A stretch of DNA of 38,409 bases from Oscillospiraceae bacterium (GTDB lineage Bacteria > Bacillota > Clostridia > Oscillospirales > Oscillospiraceae). The notes beneath the pieces are model-generated. The model searched no databases and was not told the DNA's origin. It worked only from the letters and a program-made list of their open reading frames with translations. Position numbers and translations under genes: made by a program. Positions 31,493-38,393 of the stretch are shown piece after piece. How positions within the stretch are numbered: position 1 is the first letter of the stretch; each line of letters starts with the position of its first letter. Location: assembly GCA_017398685.1 (NCBI GenBank), contig JAFQFH010000028.1, positions 1 through 38,409 of the forward strand, given 5' to 3'.

Positions 31493-32530
31493 TTATACGT
31501 TGTCCTTCTTCTGCAGCATAACGGCAAAGATGATGATAGCGCCCTTGATTGCGTCGCACAGGAAGGTGGGTACGCCCACGGAGTTGAGGATGTTGTTCAT
31601 AACACCCATGATGAGCATACCGATGAATGCACCGATAAGGCTGCCGCGTCCGCCGGACATGGCGGTGCCGCCCACGATGACCGCTGCAATGGCGTCCATC
31701 TCATAGCCGGAGCCGGCGTTGGCAAAGTCCATAGAGCCGATACGGGCAAGGTATATAATGGAAGCCAGAGCGACCATTACGCCGGTGAGAGCGTAGATCT
31801 TGCACTTGACCTTATTTACATTGATACCAGAGAGCTTTGCCGCGCGCTCGTTGGAGCCGATGGCTATGGTCTGACGGCCAAAAGCGGTCTTCTTGAAGAT
31901 AATGTGCATGATGACCACGATCAGTATCCAGTAGATAATAGGCAGGATGACCTGGCCTGCAATCTTGGTGGAGACAATGAGCTTGAAGCCAGCGGGAACC
32001 TTGGGATTGAAGGTCTTGGTCAGCTGCTGGGTAACGGAGCGGAATATCTTCATGGTACCAAGAGTGGCGATGAAGGGAGGCAGTTTCCCGTAAGCTATGA
32101 GGGAACCATTGAGAAGCCCCATGAGAGTACCGGCAGTAATAATAATGACTATTGAGATTGCATATGCAGGAGCACCCACAATGCCCGCAGCGGCAAGAGG
32201 ACCTGCCTTCTCGTCAAGAAGATACATCAACATTGCGCCCAGAGCACAGAGCATGGAGCCAACGGACAGGTCAATACCCCCGGAGATGATGATAAAGCAC
32301 ATGCCCAAAGCAATAATACCGGCGTAGGTGTTGTTTCTGAGAATGTTGAGCCAGGCCATGCCCAGTTTGCCCCACATTGCACCGAAAGAGCCGGCCAGAT
32401 TGTACATGACTACGCTCTGGATTAGTACCATAACCAAAAGGGCAAATAATGTGGAGAAAAGGGAGTTATGCGCCCACATGTCCTTGAACCAATCTATAAT
32501 GCTCTTGTTTCCAAGTTTAGTTTTTTCCAT
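31493..32530 (-). CDS. Sugar ABC transporter permease, RbsC type
   Basis: Membrane subunit of a ribose/inositol-class importer (BPD_transp_2), 345 residues, with about nine to ten membrane segments. The features IALGMCFIIISGGIDLSVG, LSGINVNKVKCKIYALTG and VIVGGTAMSGGRGSLIGA are standard for the family. The ATG at 32530 is chosen because GAGAGG lies ten bases upstream; the TTG three codons earlier is too close to that site. It starts five bases after the stop codon of the ATPase gene. Family members carry ribose, xylose, galactose or inositols; the associated enzymes argue against plain ribose. Confidence 0.95.
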   Translation of the reverse strand: MEKTKLGNKSIIDWFKDMWAHNSLFSTLFALLVMVLIQSVVMYNLAGSFGAMWGKLGMAWLNILRNNTYAGIIALGMCFIIISGGIDLSVGSMLCALGAMLMYLLDEKAGPLAAAGIVGAPAYAISIVIIITAGTLMGLLNGSLIAYGKLPPFIATLGTMKIFRSVTQQLTKTFNPKVPAGFKLIVSTKIAGQVILPIIYWILIVVIMHIIFKKTAFGRQTIAIGSNERAAKLSGINVNKVKCKIYALTGVMVALASIIYLARIGSMDFANAGSGYEMDAIAAVIVGGTAMSGGRGSLIGAFIGMLIMGVMNNILNSVGVPTFLCDAIKGAIIIFAVMLQKKDNV

Positions 32531-32535
32531 ATCAA

Positions 32536-34038
32536 TCAAGCCTCTCTTTCATTCTGATTGCCGCCGGTGGCAAGATACATTATGTCTGTCTCGGTCATTT
32601 CCTCGCCCACAAGCTCACCGACCTGTGCCCCGTGGAAGAGTACGAGAGTCCTGTCACAGACGCGGATTATTTCCTGAGCCTCGGAGGACAGAACTATTAC
32701 AGCCACACCCTCAGCGGCCAGACGCTGGATTATACCGTAAATCTCTTCTTTGGCACCAACGTCAACACCCTGGGTGGGGTTGTCAAGAATGAGTACCTTG
32801 GGATCGCTCATCAGCCACTTGGCCAGAACCACCTTCTGCTGGTTACCGCCGGAGAGACTGGTGATAAGATCGTACTTGTCACCCATCTTGATACGGAGTT
32901 CTTCTTCCTGCTTGGTAAAAAGCTTTTCCTGCTTGGCAAAGTCAATAAAGAGTTTGTTTTTTACAAGCTTGGGAAGGTATACGATAGAGCCATTATCAAG
33001 AATTGTCATGTCCTTGATTATGGCGTTTTCTTTACGGTTACGGGGCAAATAAGCAATGCCGGCTTCCAGAGCCTGATATGTATTGGAAGGATGTATGCTC
33101 TTACCCTGAAGGTAGATATTTCCGCTGTATTTCTTTCCCGCTGCACCGAAAACGGCCTGGAAAAGCTCGCTGCGTCCGTCACCCAAAAGGCCTGTGACAC
33201 CGAGGATTTCACCGGCCCGGACAGAAAGAGATATATTGCGGAAGTTCTTAGCGTCGGAAAGGTTTTCAATTTTGAGCACTTCTTCGCCCAGCTTCACATC
33301 CCGTACCAGTACATCGGAGTTTACCTCGCGGCCAACCATGTGGGCTGCCAGCTTCTTGGTGTCGGTATCCTTTACAAGACCCTCGGCAACCATGTGACCG
33401 TCACGGAGAACCGTGTATCTATCGCAGATGCTCATAACCTCACCCAGCTTGTGGGAGATGAAGATGATGCCCACACCCTGATCCTTAAGGGCACGCATCA
33501 TCTCAAAAACGCGCTCTATCTCAGGCTCTGTGAGGGAGGTTGTAGGCTCGTCCATTATAATAATGGAAGCTTCCTGCATGAGAGCGCGGCAAATCTCAAC
33601 GATCTGCTTATAAGAAGCGTCCAGGTCACGAACCATAGTTGAGGGGTCAAGCTGAATGTTCATGCGTTCAAAAAGCTCGGCAGTTTTCTGCTGCATGAGC
33701 TTTGCATCCAGAAATGCACCCTTCCTGGGCAGATGGGTGATGAACATATTTTCATAGATGGTGAGGTCATTTATAAGGTTGAGCTCCTGATGGATGAAGC
33801 CTATACCCGCATCCAGCGAGTCAACCGGGTTTGCAAACTTCTTCTCCTCACCATCGATGATTATTTTGCCGCTGTTTGCGGGAATAACACCACCGAGTAT
33901 ATTCATGAGCGTGGATTTTCCCGCGCCGTTTTCACCTAAAAGAGCACAAATCTCCCCGGCACCCAGCTTGAAGCAGACATCGGTGAGAACATTATTGGCA
34001 CCAAAGGATTTGTTGATCTTTTCCATTGAAAGATTCAA
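32536..34038 (-). CDS. Sugar ABC transporter ATP-binding protein, RbsA type (two ATPase domains)
   Basis: Duplicated ATPase of 500 residues. The first domain has Walker A GENGAGKST (35-43) and Walker B IIIMDEPTTSLTE; its signature LDASYKQIVEICRAL is degenerate, as is normal in this family. The second has a degenerate Walker A (GLLGDGRSEL), a good signature LSGGNQQKVVLAKWLM, and Walker B LILDNPTQGVDVGAK with Asn in place of the catalytic Glu. The start may be TTG at 34038 or ATG at 34026; TTG gives the more usual N-terminal length. It lies downstream of a terminator that follows the binding-protein gene. Confidence 0.94.
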   Translation of the reverse strand: MNLSMEKINKSFGANNVLTDVCFKLGAGEICALLGENGAGKSTLMNILGGVIPANSGKIIIDGEEKKFANPVDSLDAGIGFIHQELNLINDLTIYENMFITHLPRKGAFLDAKLMQQKTAELFERMNIQLDPSTMVRDLDASYKQIVEICRALMQEASIIIMDEPTTSLTEPEIERVFEMMRALKDQGVGIIFISHKLGEVMSICDRYTVLRDGHMVAEGLVKDTDTKKLAAHMVGREVNSDVLVRDVKLGEEVLKIENLSDAKNFRNISLSVRAGEILGVTGLLGDGRSELFQAVFGAAGKKYSGNIYLQGKSIHPSNTYQALEAGIAYLPRNRKENAIIKDMTILDNGSIVYLPKLVKNKLFIDFAKQEKLFTKQEEELRIKMGDKYDLITSLSGGNQQKVVLAKWLMSDPKVLILDNPTQGVDVGAKEEIYGIIQRLAAEGVAVIVLSSEAQEIIRVCDRTLVLFHGAQVGELVGEEMTETDIMYLATGGNQNEREA

Positions 34039-34141
34039 ATGATCACATCCGTTTCGTATTATCTCAGTTTCATTTTTCGCCTACTCTGCAAAAAACTGCC
34101 CAGAGCCGCGGCACTCTTTTGCAGAATACAGCGTATGGCAG

Positions 34142-34177
34142 AAAAAAGGGGGCTATGGCTATTGAGCCATAGCCCCC
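34142..34177 (-). terminator. Terminator between binding-protein and ATPase genes
   Basis: Thirteen-base perfect stem (GGGGGCTATGGCT and AGCCATAGCCCCC) with a four-base loop, followed on the minus strand by TTTTTT (34142-34147). It lies 32 bases after the binding-protein stop codon, inside the operon, and probably lets only part of transcription through. Confidence 0.9.
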
Positions 34178-34209
34178 CACAGCTAAACTAAATACTAGTA
34201 ACCGTTTAA

Positions 34210-35154
34210 TTAGTAAACGTTGTTGTCGGGATCGAGGAACTCTTCAACGTTCTCAGCAGAAACGATGGTGGTGGGGATAATGATTTCAGCCTCAACCTCT
34301 TCACCGTTCAGGAGCTGGATGGCGACCTGGATTGCATCCTGGATCATTGCAGGGCTGTAGAGAGCGGAAGCTGCGCCAACTGCTGCGCCTTCCTCAGATG
34401 CGATGATGTTGAAGTACTCCTGGCATCCGCCGCCACCGGTGATGGCCTTGATCTCAGTGCGGCCGGCCTCGTTGATGGCCTGGATGGTGCCGATGGAGGT
34501 CTCGTCGTCCATGGAGTAGAAAGCGTCTACAACAGGCATCTTCTCGAGAATGTCAGCTGCTGCTGCAAGACCGACATCGCGGGGGAAACCATCGAGCTGG
34601 AACTCCTGGATGTTGGAGGTGTCGTACTCGATCTCTGCCAGGTAGTCATAGAAGCCCTGCTTGCGCAGCTCGCAAACGGAGCCGGAGGAGGGAACGTCAA
34701 GAACTGCGATGTTGGCAGCCTCGCCGACCTTCTCAACGATGTACTTTGCGGACTGGTAGCCCATGTCGTAGTTGTCGCCGGTGACCTTGTAGATGCCTTC
34801 GCAGTCTACGTCAACGTCGAAGTTGACAACGGGGATACCCATGTCGATGATCTCCTGCATTGCACTCTCCATGCCTGCCCACTGGGGGAAGGAGACGATG
34901 ACGGTGGCGCCCCAGTTGACCAGGTCGTAGAGACCGGACTGCATCTCAGCAGCGTCAGCAGAGGTGTGAACCTTGTACTCCAGGCCGTTGTCTACGCAGT
35001 ACTTCTCAGCGTAGTAAGCAACACCGGCAACCCAACCGTGGGTCACGTCGGGAGCTGCGATACCGACCTTGATTTCGGGCTCTTCAGCAGAAGCGGTTGC
35101 GCACATTGCAAAAACCATGCAAAGTGCCAGCATCATTGCGAGAAACTTTTTCAT
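34210..35154 (-). CDS. Sugar ABC transporter substrate-binding protein (Peripla_BP_4 family)
   Basis: Extracytoplasmic binding protein of 314 residues in the RbsB-like class. The signal peptide (MKKFLAMMLALCMVFA) probably ends after TASA; the Cys in FAMCA is not in a good lipobox. The mature part starts EIKVGIAAPDVTHGWVAGV. Other family phrases are GIPVVNFDVD, TGDNYDMGYQSAKYI and PVVDAFYSMDD. A perfect AGGAGGAAAC ribosome binding site precedes the ATG. A strong promoter lies about 220 bases upstream, giving a long leader. It is the first gene of the catabolic operon and determines its specificity, which cannot be read from the sequence. Confidence 0.94.
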   Translation of the reverse strand: MKKFLAMMLALCMVFAMCATASAEEPEIKVGIAAPDVTHGWVAGVAYYAEKYCVDNGLEYKVHTSADAAEMQSGLYDLVNWGATVIVSFPQWAGMESAMQEIIDMGIPVVNFDVDVDCEGIYKVTGDNYDMGYQSAKYIVEKVGEAANIAVLDVPSSGSVCELRKQGFYDYLAEIEYDTSNIQEFQLDGFPRDVGLAAAADILEKMPVVDAFYSMDDETSIGTIQAINEAGRTEIKAITGGGGCQEYFNIIASEEGAAVGAASALYSPAMIQDAIQVAIQLLNGEEVEAEIIIPTTIVSAENVEEFLDPDNNVY

Positions 35155-35242
35155 TATGTTTCCTCCTAATTATTTTTTCATCGGTTTGTGACCGTTGAAT
35201 ACAGTTTTATACGGTGTACAGACCTGTTCTCTGCATAAAACC

Positions 35243-35260
35243 CCGTTCGTTATTGAACGG
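35243..35260. promoter_or_regulatory. Inverted repeat in the leader of the catabolic operon
   Basis: CCGTTC and GAACGG with a six-base spacer, located between the promoter and the binding-protein gene. It may be an operator or a small RNA hairpin. Confidence 0.35.
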
Positions 35261-35375
35261 AAACATGCAGAATGCACAAATATTATTATAATAAATATAC
35301 AATATAACCTAAAAAAATCCACTTTCGCAGGTATGAATTTCGTATAAAATCAACACAAATCTTCAGGACGTGATG

Positions 35376-35404
35376 AGTTTATCACAAAATTATCACAGTG
35401 TCAA
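35376..35404 (-). promoter_or_regulatory. Promoter of the catabolic operon
   Basis: Minus strand: TTGACA (35399-35404), a 17-base spacer and TAAACT (35376-35381). The spacer holds two direct copies of TGTGATAA with three bases between them, the second running into the -10 box. The predicted start near 35369 leaves a leader of about 215 bases, in which I see no leader peptide. Confidence 0.75.
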
Positions 35405-35424
35405 CAGAGTAATATTTATGTAAA

Positions 35425-35991
35425 TCAAAACGGATTCTCTGCCCAGATGCGGCTGTAGGCGAGGGCCCAGGAACCAAATAATTCAGCCTTCTGAAGAGCC
35501 AGCACCTGCTCCTTTGTATACCAGGCGGCATCTATTTCCTCTCCGCCGGAGCGTCTCATCCTGATCTCACCGGAGGCCGTGGCAAAAACGCACACAGTCT
35601 GCTCGTCACCTATGCCAACAGTGCAGGCAGCCGATGGATAAACATGCATGATTTTTTCAAGCTTCAAGCCGGTTTCTTCCTCCAGTTCCCGTCTTGCGCA
35701 TTCCTCCGCACTCTCCCCTTCCTCAATGAGCCCGCCGGGGAGGCCGTAGATATATCTGCCAAGCTCCATGCGGTACTCGTGAATAAGCAGAATATGTTCA
35801 TCCTGCTCATCGCGCACTATCATTACCACCGCATCCGCCTTGTGGTCGCGGAGCTTTTCAAGGCTGTCTATATCAGAGCGGCGGCTGACCATCTCATAGC
35901 TGAGAGCCTCGCCGTTTTGGTTTACATAATTTATGTCATATCTGTGGAGAAAACGTCCGGCCTGCTTTTTCTCTATGGATTTAAACTGCAT
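35425..35991 (-). CDS. NUDIX hydrolase, ADP-ribose pyrophosphatase-like
   Basis: Hydrolase of 188 residues with a complete NUDIX box at residues 87-109 (GLIEEGE, then RELEEETGL). The preceding YIYGLPGG and the general length match ADP-ribose or nucleotide-sugar pyrophosphatases. The substrate is not certain. The ATG at 35991 has AAGGAGAG upstream. It is divergent from a small acidic protein gene. Its stop lies just upstream of the catabolic operon promoter, without an obvious terminator. Confidence 0.94.
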   Translation of the reverse strand: MQFKSIEKKQAGRFLHRYDINYVNQNGEALSYEMVSRRSDIDSLEKLRDHKADAVVMIVRDEQDEHILLIHEYRMELGRYIYGLPGGLIEEGESAEECARRELEEETGLKLEKIMHVYPSAACTVGIGDEQTVCVFATASGEIRMRRSGGEEIDAAWYTKEQVLALQKAELFGSWALAYSRIWAENPF

Positions 35992-36005
35992 GGTATCTCT
36001 CCTTA

Positions 36006-36034
36006 TTGAAACATCGGGATTTTAATAGTATAAT
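36006..36034 (+). promoter_or_regulatory. Promoter of the small acidic protein gene
   Basis: TTGAAA (36006-36011), a 17-base spacer and TATAAT (36029-36034), 31 bases before the start codon. Confidence 0.75.
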
Positions 36035-36065
36035 GATAGCATAAAAAATACCGGAGTGCTGCAAA

Positions 36066-36374
36066 ATGATTGAGAATGTTATAAAATTTTTTGAATTGTA
36101 CAATAAGGATGAGGCTTTGAGAAAACGTGTGCTGGACGCTGAGGCCATGTATCCGGGCAGCCTTGAGATCCGTGAGGCTGTTGTTGAGGATGTGCTTTTG
36201 CCCATTGCAAAGGATATCGGCCTTGAATTTGACATCAGCGACCTCAGAAAATATGAGACGAGGCTGAAAATGAGCAAAGTCACCATGGATGACGAGGAAT
36301 GGATTGCAATGGATGATGATGGCGGTGCAGCTTACTGGCTGCTTGACCGGGGCTGGGAGAGTAATATAGGATAA
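36066..36374 (+). CDS. Small acidic protein, possibly Nif11-like
   Basis: A 102-residue acidic protein without signal peptide or membrane segment. Residues 5-65 resemble the Nif11-like helical fold by eye: a phenylalanine-rich helix, DEALRKRVLDAEA, then LLPIAKDIGLEFDISDLRKYE. Nif11-like domains occur as leader sequences of some modified peptides, but the tail here (MDDDGGAAYWLLDRGWESNIG) has no Cys and no Gly-Gly cleavage site followed by a Cys/Ser/Thr-rich core. No modification enzyme is nearby, so a peptide-precursor role is doubtful. It has its own promoter and terminator. Confidence 0.8.
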   Translation: MIENVIKFFELYNKDEALRKRVLDAEAMYPGSLEIREAVVEDVLLPIAKDIGLEFDISDLRKYETRLKMSKVTMDDEEWIAMDDDGGAAYWLLDRGWESNIG

Positions 36375-36381
36375 TTTTCTT

Positions 36382-36410
36382 ATCTGGGGGCTTTTGCTCC
36401 CAGATTTTCT
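36382..36410 (+). terminator. Intrinsic terminator after the small acidic protein gene
   Basis: Ten-pair stem (ATCTGGGGGC and GCTCCCAGAT, one G-U) with a TTTT loop, followed by a T-rich run. It begins eight bases after the stop codon. Confidence 0.9.
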
Positions 36411-36558
36411 TTTTTATTTACAGTGGAACTTAAAAAAATATTATGCGTCTATAAAAATAAATGCAAATAATGCTTTTCTTTTTCAGAATTATGCTGTATA
36501 ATAATTATGTGAACGTAATTATGCTAACAAGCAAGTTTTCAATACGGAGGCAATACAT

Positions 36559-37374
36559 ATGAAAAAGGGTACTAAAATCTTTCTTATCATCCTTTGCGTC
36601 GTGTGTCTGCTGGTCGCAGCCATAAGCGCTTACAGACTCATCTCCATACTGGGCGAGTACAACAAGGCCGTTTCCAGCTATGAGGATATGAGCCAGAGCT
36701 TCGTCAACGCTGAGCCTGCCGCCACCCCCGAACCCACTGAGGTTCCTGTCGGCGAAGAAACTGCAGCAGAAGATGCAGCCGAGCCTGAACAGCCTGCTGA
36801 GCTCTCCCCCATTACTGTTGATTTTGACAATCTGCTGGCTACCAATGAGGATGTTGTGGGTTGGATCTACTGCAAGGACACTGTTATAAACTACCCCATC
36901 GCTCAGGGCGAGGACAATGATGAGTATCTCCACCATCTGCTGGACGGCACCTACAACTCCAGCGGCACCTTATTCGTGGACTGTGAGTGCGCACCTGAGT
37001 TCGCCGGTGCAAACACCATTGTATACGGCCACAACATGAAGAACGGCTCCATGTTCTACTCCCTGCTCAACTACCGTGAGCAGTCCTACTACGATGCACA
37101 CCCTGTGCTCTATCTGAACACTCCCAGCCAGAACTACAAGATTGAAGTCTTCTCCGGCTACATCTGCAACTATGACTCTGACACCTACACCCTGTCCTTC
37201 CCCAGCGAAGAGGACTATGTGAAGTATCAGCAGAAGATGAAGTCCCAGTCCGACTTCAGCTGCAATGTGGAGCTTACTCCCACCGACCGTGTCATCACTC
37301 TTTCCACCTGCACCTATGAGTACGACAACGCCCGTTACGTTGTGCAGGGCAAGCTTGTTCCTCTGGACGGCTGA
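36559..37374 (+). CDS. srtB: Class B sortase
   Basis: Membrane-anchored transpeptidase of 271 residues that attaches surface proteins to peptidoglycan or acts in pilus or heme-protein anchoring. One N-terminal membrane segment (about 7-27) is followed by a Pro/Glu/Ala-rich linker (about 50-82) and the sortase barrel. Active-site residues are His158 in YGHNM, Cys251 in TLSTCTYE and Arg259 in NARYVV. GWIYCKDTVINYPI is a class B feature. The ATG has GGAGG ahead of it, and a TATAAT box at 36497-36502 may be its -10. No protein with a sorting signal is in the window, so its substrates lie elsewhere. Confidence 0.95.
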   Translation: MKKGTKIFLIILCVVCLLVAAISAYRLISILGEYNKAVSSYEDMSQSFVNAEPAATPEPTEVPVGEETAAEDAAEPEQPAELSPITVDFDNLLATNEDVVGWIYCKDTVINYPIAQGEDNDEYLHHLLDGTYNSSGTLFVDCECAPEFAGANTIVYGHNMKNGSMFYSLLNYREQSYYDAHPVLYLNTPSQNYKIEVFSGYICNYDSDTYTLSFPSEEDYVKYQQKMKSQSDFSCNVELTPTDRVITLSTCTYEYDNARYVVQGKLVPLDG

Positions 37375-37402
37375 TAAATGTAAATTACGCTTTGCGCTCA
37401 CT

Positions 37403-37439
37403 CCCGGAGTCGGCAATTTTGCCGCTCCGGGTTTTTATT
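37403..37439 (+). terminator. Intrinsic terminator of the sortase gene
   Basis: Stem of CCCGGAG plus CGGC pairing with GCCG plus CTCCGGG (one bulged T), then a T-rich run from 37432. It begins 28 bases after the stop codon. Confidence 0.9.
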
Positions 37440-37454
37440 TTTTCAATAATAAAC

Positions 37455-37496
37455 GGCGGGAGCAAGCCCCCGCCCTAGTCCAACGGGAGTTGGACT
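37455..37496. repeat. Tandem hairpin element, possible repeated intergenic sequence
   Basis: Two adjacent hairpins: GGCGGG and CCCGCC (37455-37474), then AGTCCAAC and GTTGGACT with a GGGA loop (37477-37496). They lie between convergent genes, just after the sortase terminator. The first resembles short GC-rich palindromic repeats scattered in genomes of gut Clostridia (from memory); only one copy is present here. It may also terminate the acetyltransferase transcript coming from the other side. Confidence 0.5.
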
Positions 37497-37506
37497 ACTA
37501 TGAATT

Positions 37507-38061
37507 TCACGAGTTGAGCTTCAATGTCATGAGCAGTTCATCATAATATTCTCCGCTTTTCAGCTTCAAAGAACGGGAACGCTCGCCATAGACAGCAAAG
37601 CCCATTTTTTTGTACAGGCTGACCGCTTTATAATTAGAGGACGCCACTTCAAGTTCAAGATATTCATATCCGGCCATTTTTGCATAGGAGATAAGTTCAG
37701 AGAGAATTTTCCCACCAAGTCCCTGTCCCCAGTCGCTTTTGAGTATAGCCATTCCAAAGCTGGCCCGGTGAAGTACTTTCTTTTTATCCATAACACAGGA
37801 AAGGCTGGCATTACCCACAAGCTTATCTCCCCGGAAAACCGATATCATGAGACTACCCTTGTCGTCAGAATAATTTGAAATAAACGCTTCTTCATCCTGT
37901 ACGGTAAAATCCATTTCCTCCGGATAGCTGAGGCCGTACTCGGTCTCGTCAGCCGTGGCTTTGAGGTATTCTATCATCTTCTCAGCGTCAAGGGCTTCGG
38001 GACTTCTGAGAATATACTCAACACCGTTTTTACCTGTGAAACTTTCCTTTGGATAAATCAT
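37507..38061 (-). CDS. GNAT-family N-acetyltransferase
   Basis: Acetyl-CoA-dependent acetyltransferase of 184 residues. The acetyl-CoA binding region is visible as MAILKSDWGQGLGGKILSEL, and the later GYEYLELEVASSNYKAVSLY with KKMGFAVYGE is the usual C-terminal half of the fold. The acceptor is unknown; the sequence resembles RimJ/RimL or small-molecule acetyltransferases only in general terms. The ATG at 38061 has GGAAGGG upstream. It follows rpsU in the same direction but is separated from it by a terminator. Confidence 0.92.
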   Translation of the reverse strand: MIYPKESFTGKNGVEYILRSPEALDAEKMIEYLKATADETEYGLSYPEEMDFTVQDEEAFISNYSDDKGSLMISVFRGDKLVGNASLSCVMDKKKVLHRASFGMAILKSDWGQGLGGKILSELISYAKMAGYEYLELEVASSNYKAVSLYKKMGFAVYGERSRSLKLKSGEYYDELLMTLKLNS

Positions 38062-38093
38062 TTCGCTACCCTTCCATTCATATTTTTGTTGTA

Positions 38094-38123
38094 AAAAAGC
38101 CTGACCAGACGGTCAGGCTTTTT
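38094..38123 (-). terminator. Intrinsic terminator of rpsU
   Basis: Eight-base perfect GCCTGACC and GGTCAGGC stem, extended by five A-T pairs, with a four-base loop. On the minus strand it ends in a run of T. It begins 11 bases after the rpsU stop codon. Confidence 0.93.
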
Positions 38124-38133
38124 CAGTGTTAAC

Positions 38134-38319
38134 TTAGTAGAAACGCTTATTCTTGTTCTTGCGTGCTGCTTCGGACTTTTTACGACGCTTAACGCTGGGG
38201 CTCTGGTAGTACTCCTTCTTTCTCAGGTCAGCCAGAACGCCGGACTTTGCGCAGCTTCTCTTAAATCTTTTAAGAGCGTTGTCCAGAGACTCGTTTTCCT
38301 TGACGTAAATTTCAGACAT
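38134..38319 (-). CDS. rpsU: 30S ribosomal protein S21
   Basis: Small basic ribosomal protein of 61 residues that helps the 30S subunit select mRNA. The sequence has the family features [19 protein letters not shown] at the N-terminus and a very basic tail ([17 protein letters not shown]). The length is normal. A strong purine-rich site (GGAGGGAGGG) precedes the ATG. A -10 box is visible at 38388-38393, and the -35 box would fall beyond the window edge. Confidence 0.98.
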   Translation of the reverse strand: MSEIYVKENESLDNALKRFKRSCAKSGVLADLRKKEYYQSPSVKRRKKSEAARKNKNKRFY

Positions 38320-38387
38320 TTATTTCCCTCCCTCCAAATACGCCTTGCGACGCTTCAAGGGCCAACAATCGGCTTGTTAACGGACAC

Positions 38388-38393
38388 ATTATA
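38388..38393 (-). promoter_or_regulatory. Probable -10 box of rpsU
   Basis: TATAAT on the minus strand, about 70 bases before the rpsU start codon. The matching -35 box would lie outside the window, so the call is partial. Confidence 0.5.

Noticed and set aside
26849..35154. Complete myo-inositol (iol) operon
   Set aside because: The importer and Idh-like enzymes fit, but IolB, IolC, IolD and IolJ are missing, so I do not assign inositol as substrate.
36066..36374. RiPP precursor peptide
   Set aside because: No core rich in Cys, Ser or Thr after a cleavage site, and no modification enzyme, protease or exporter nearby.
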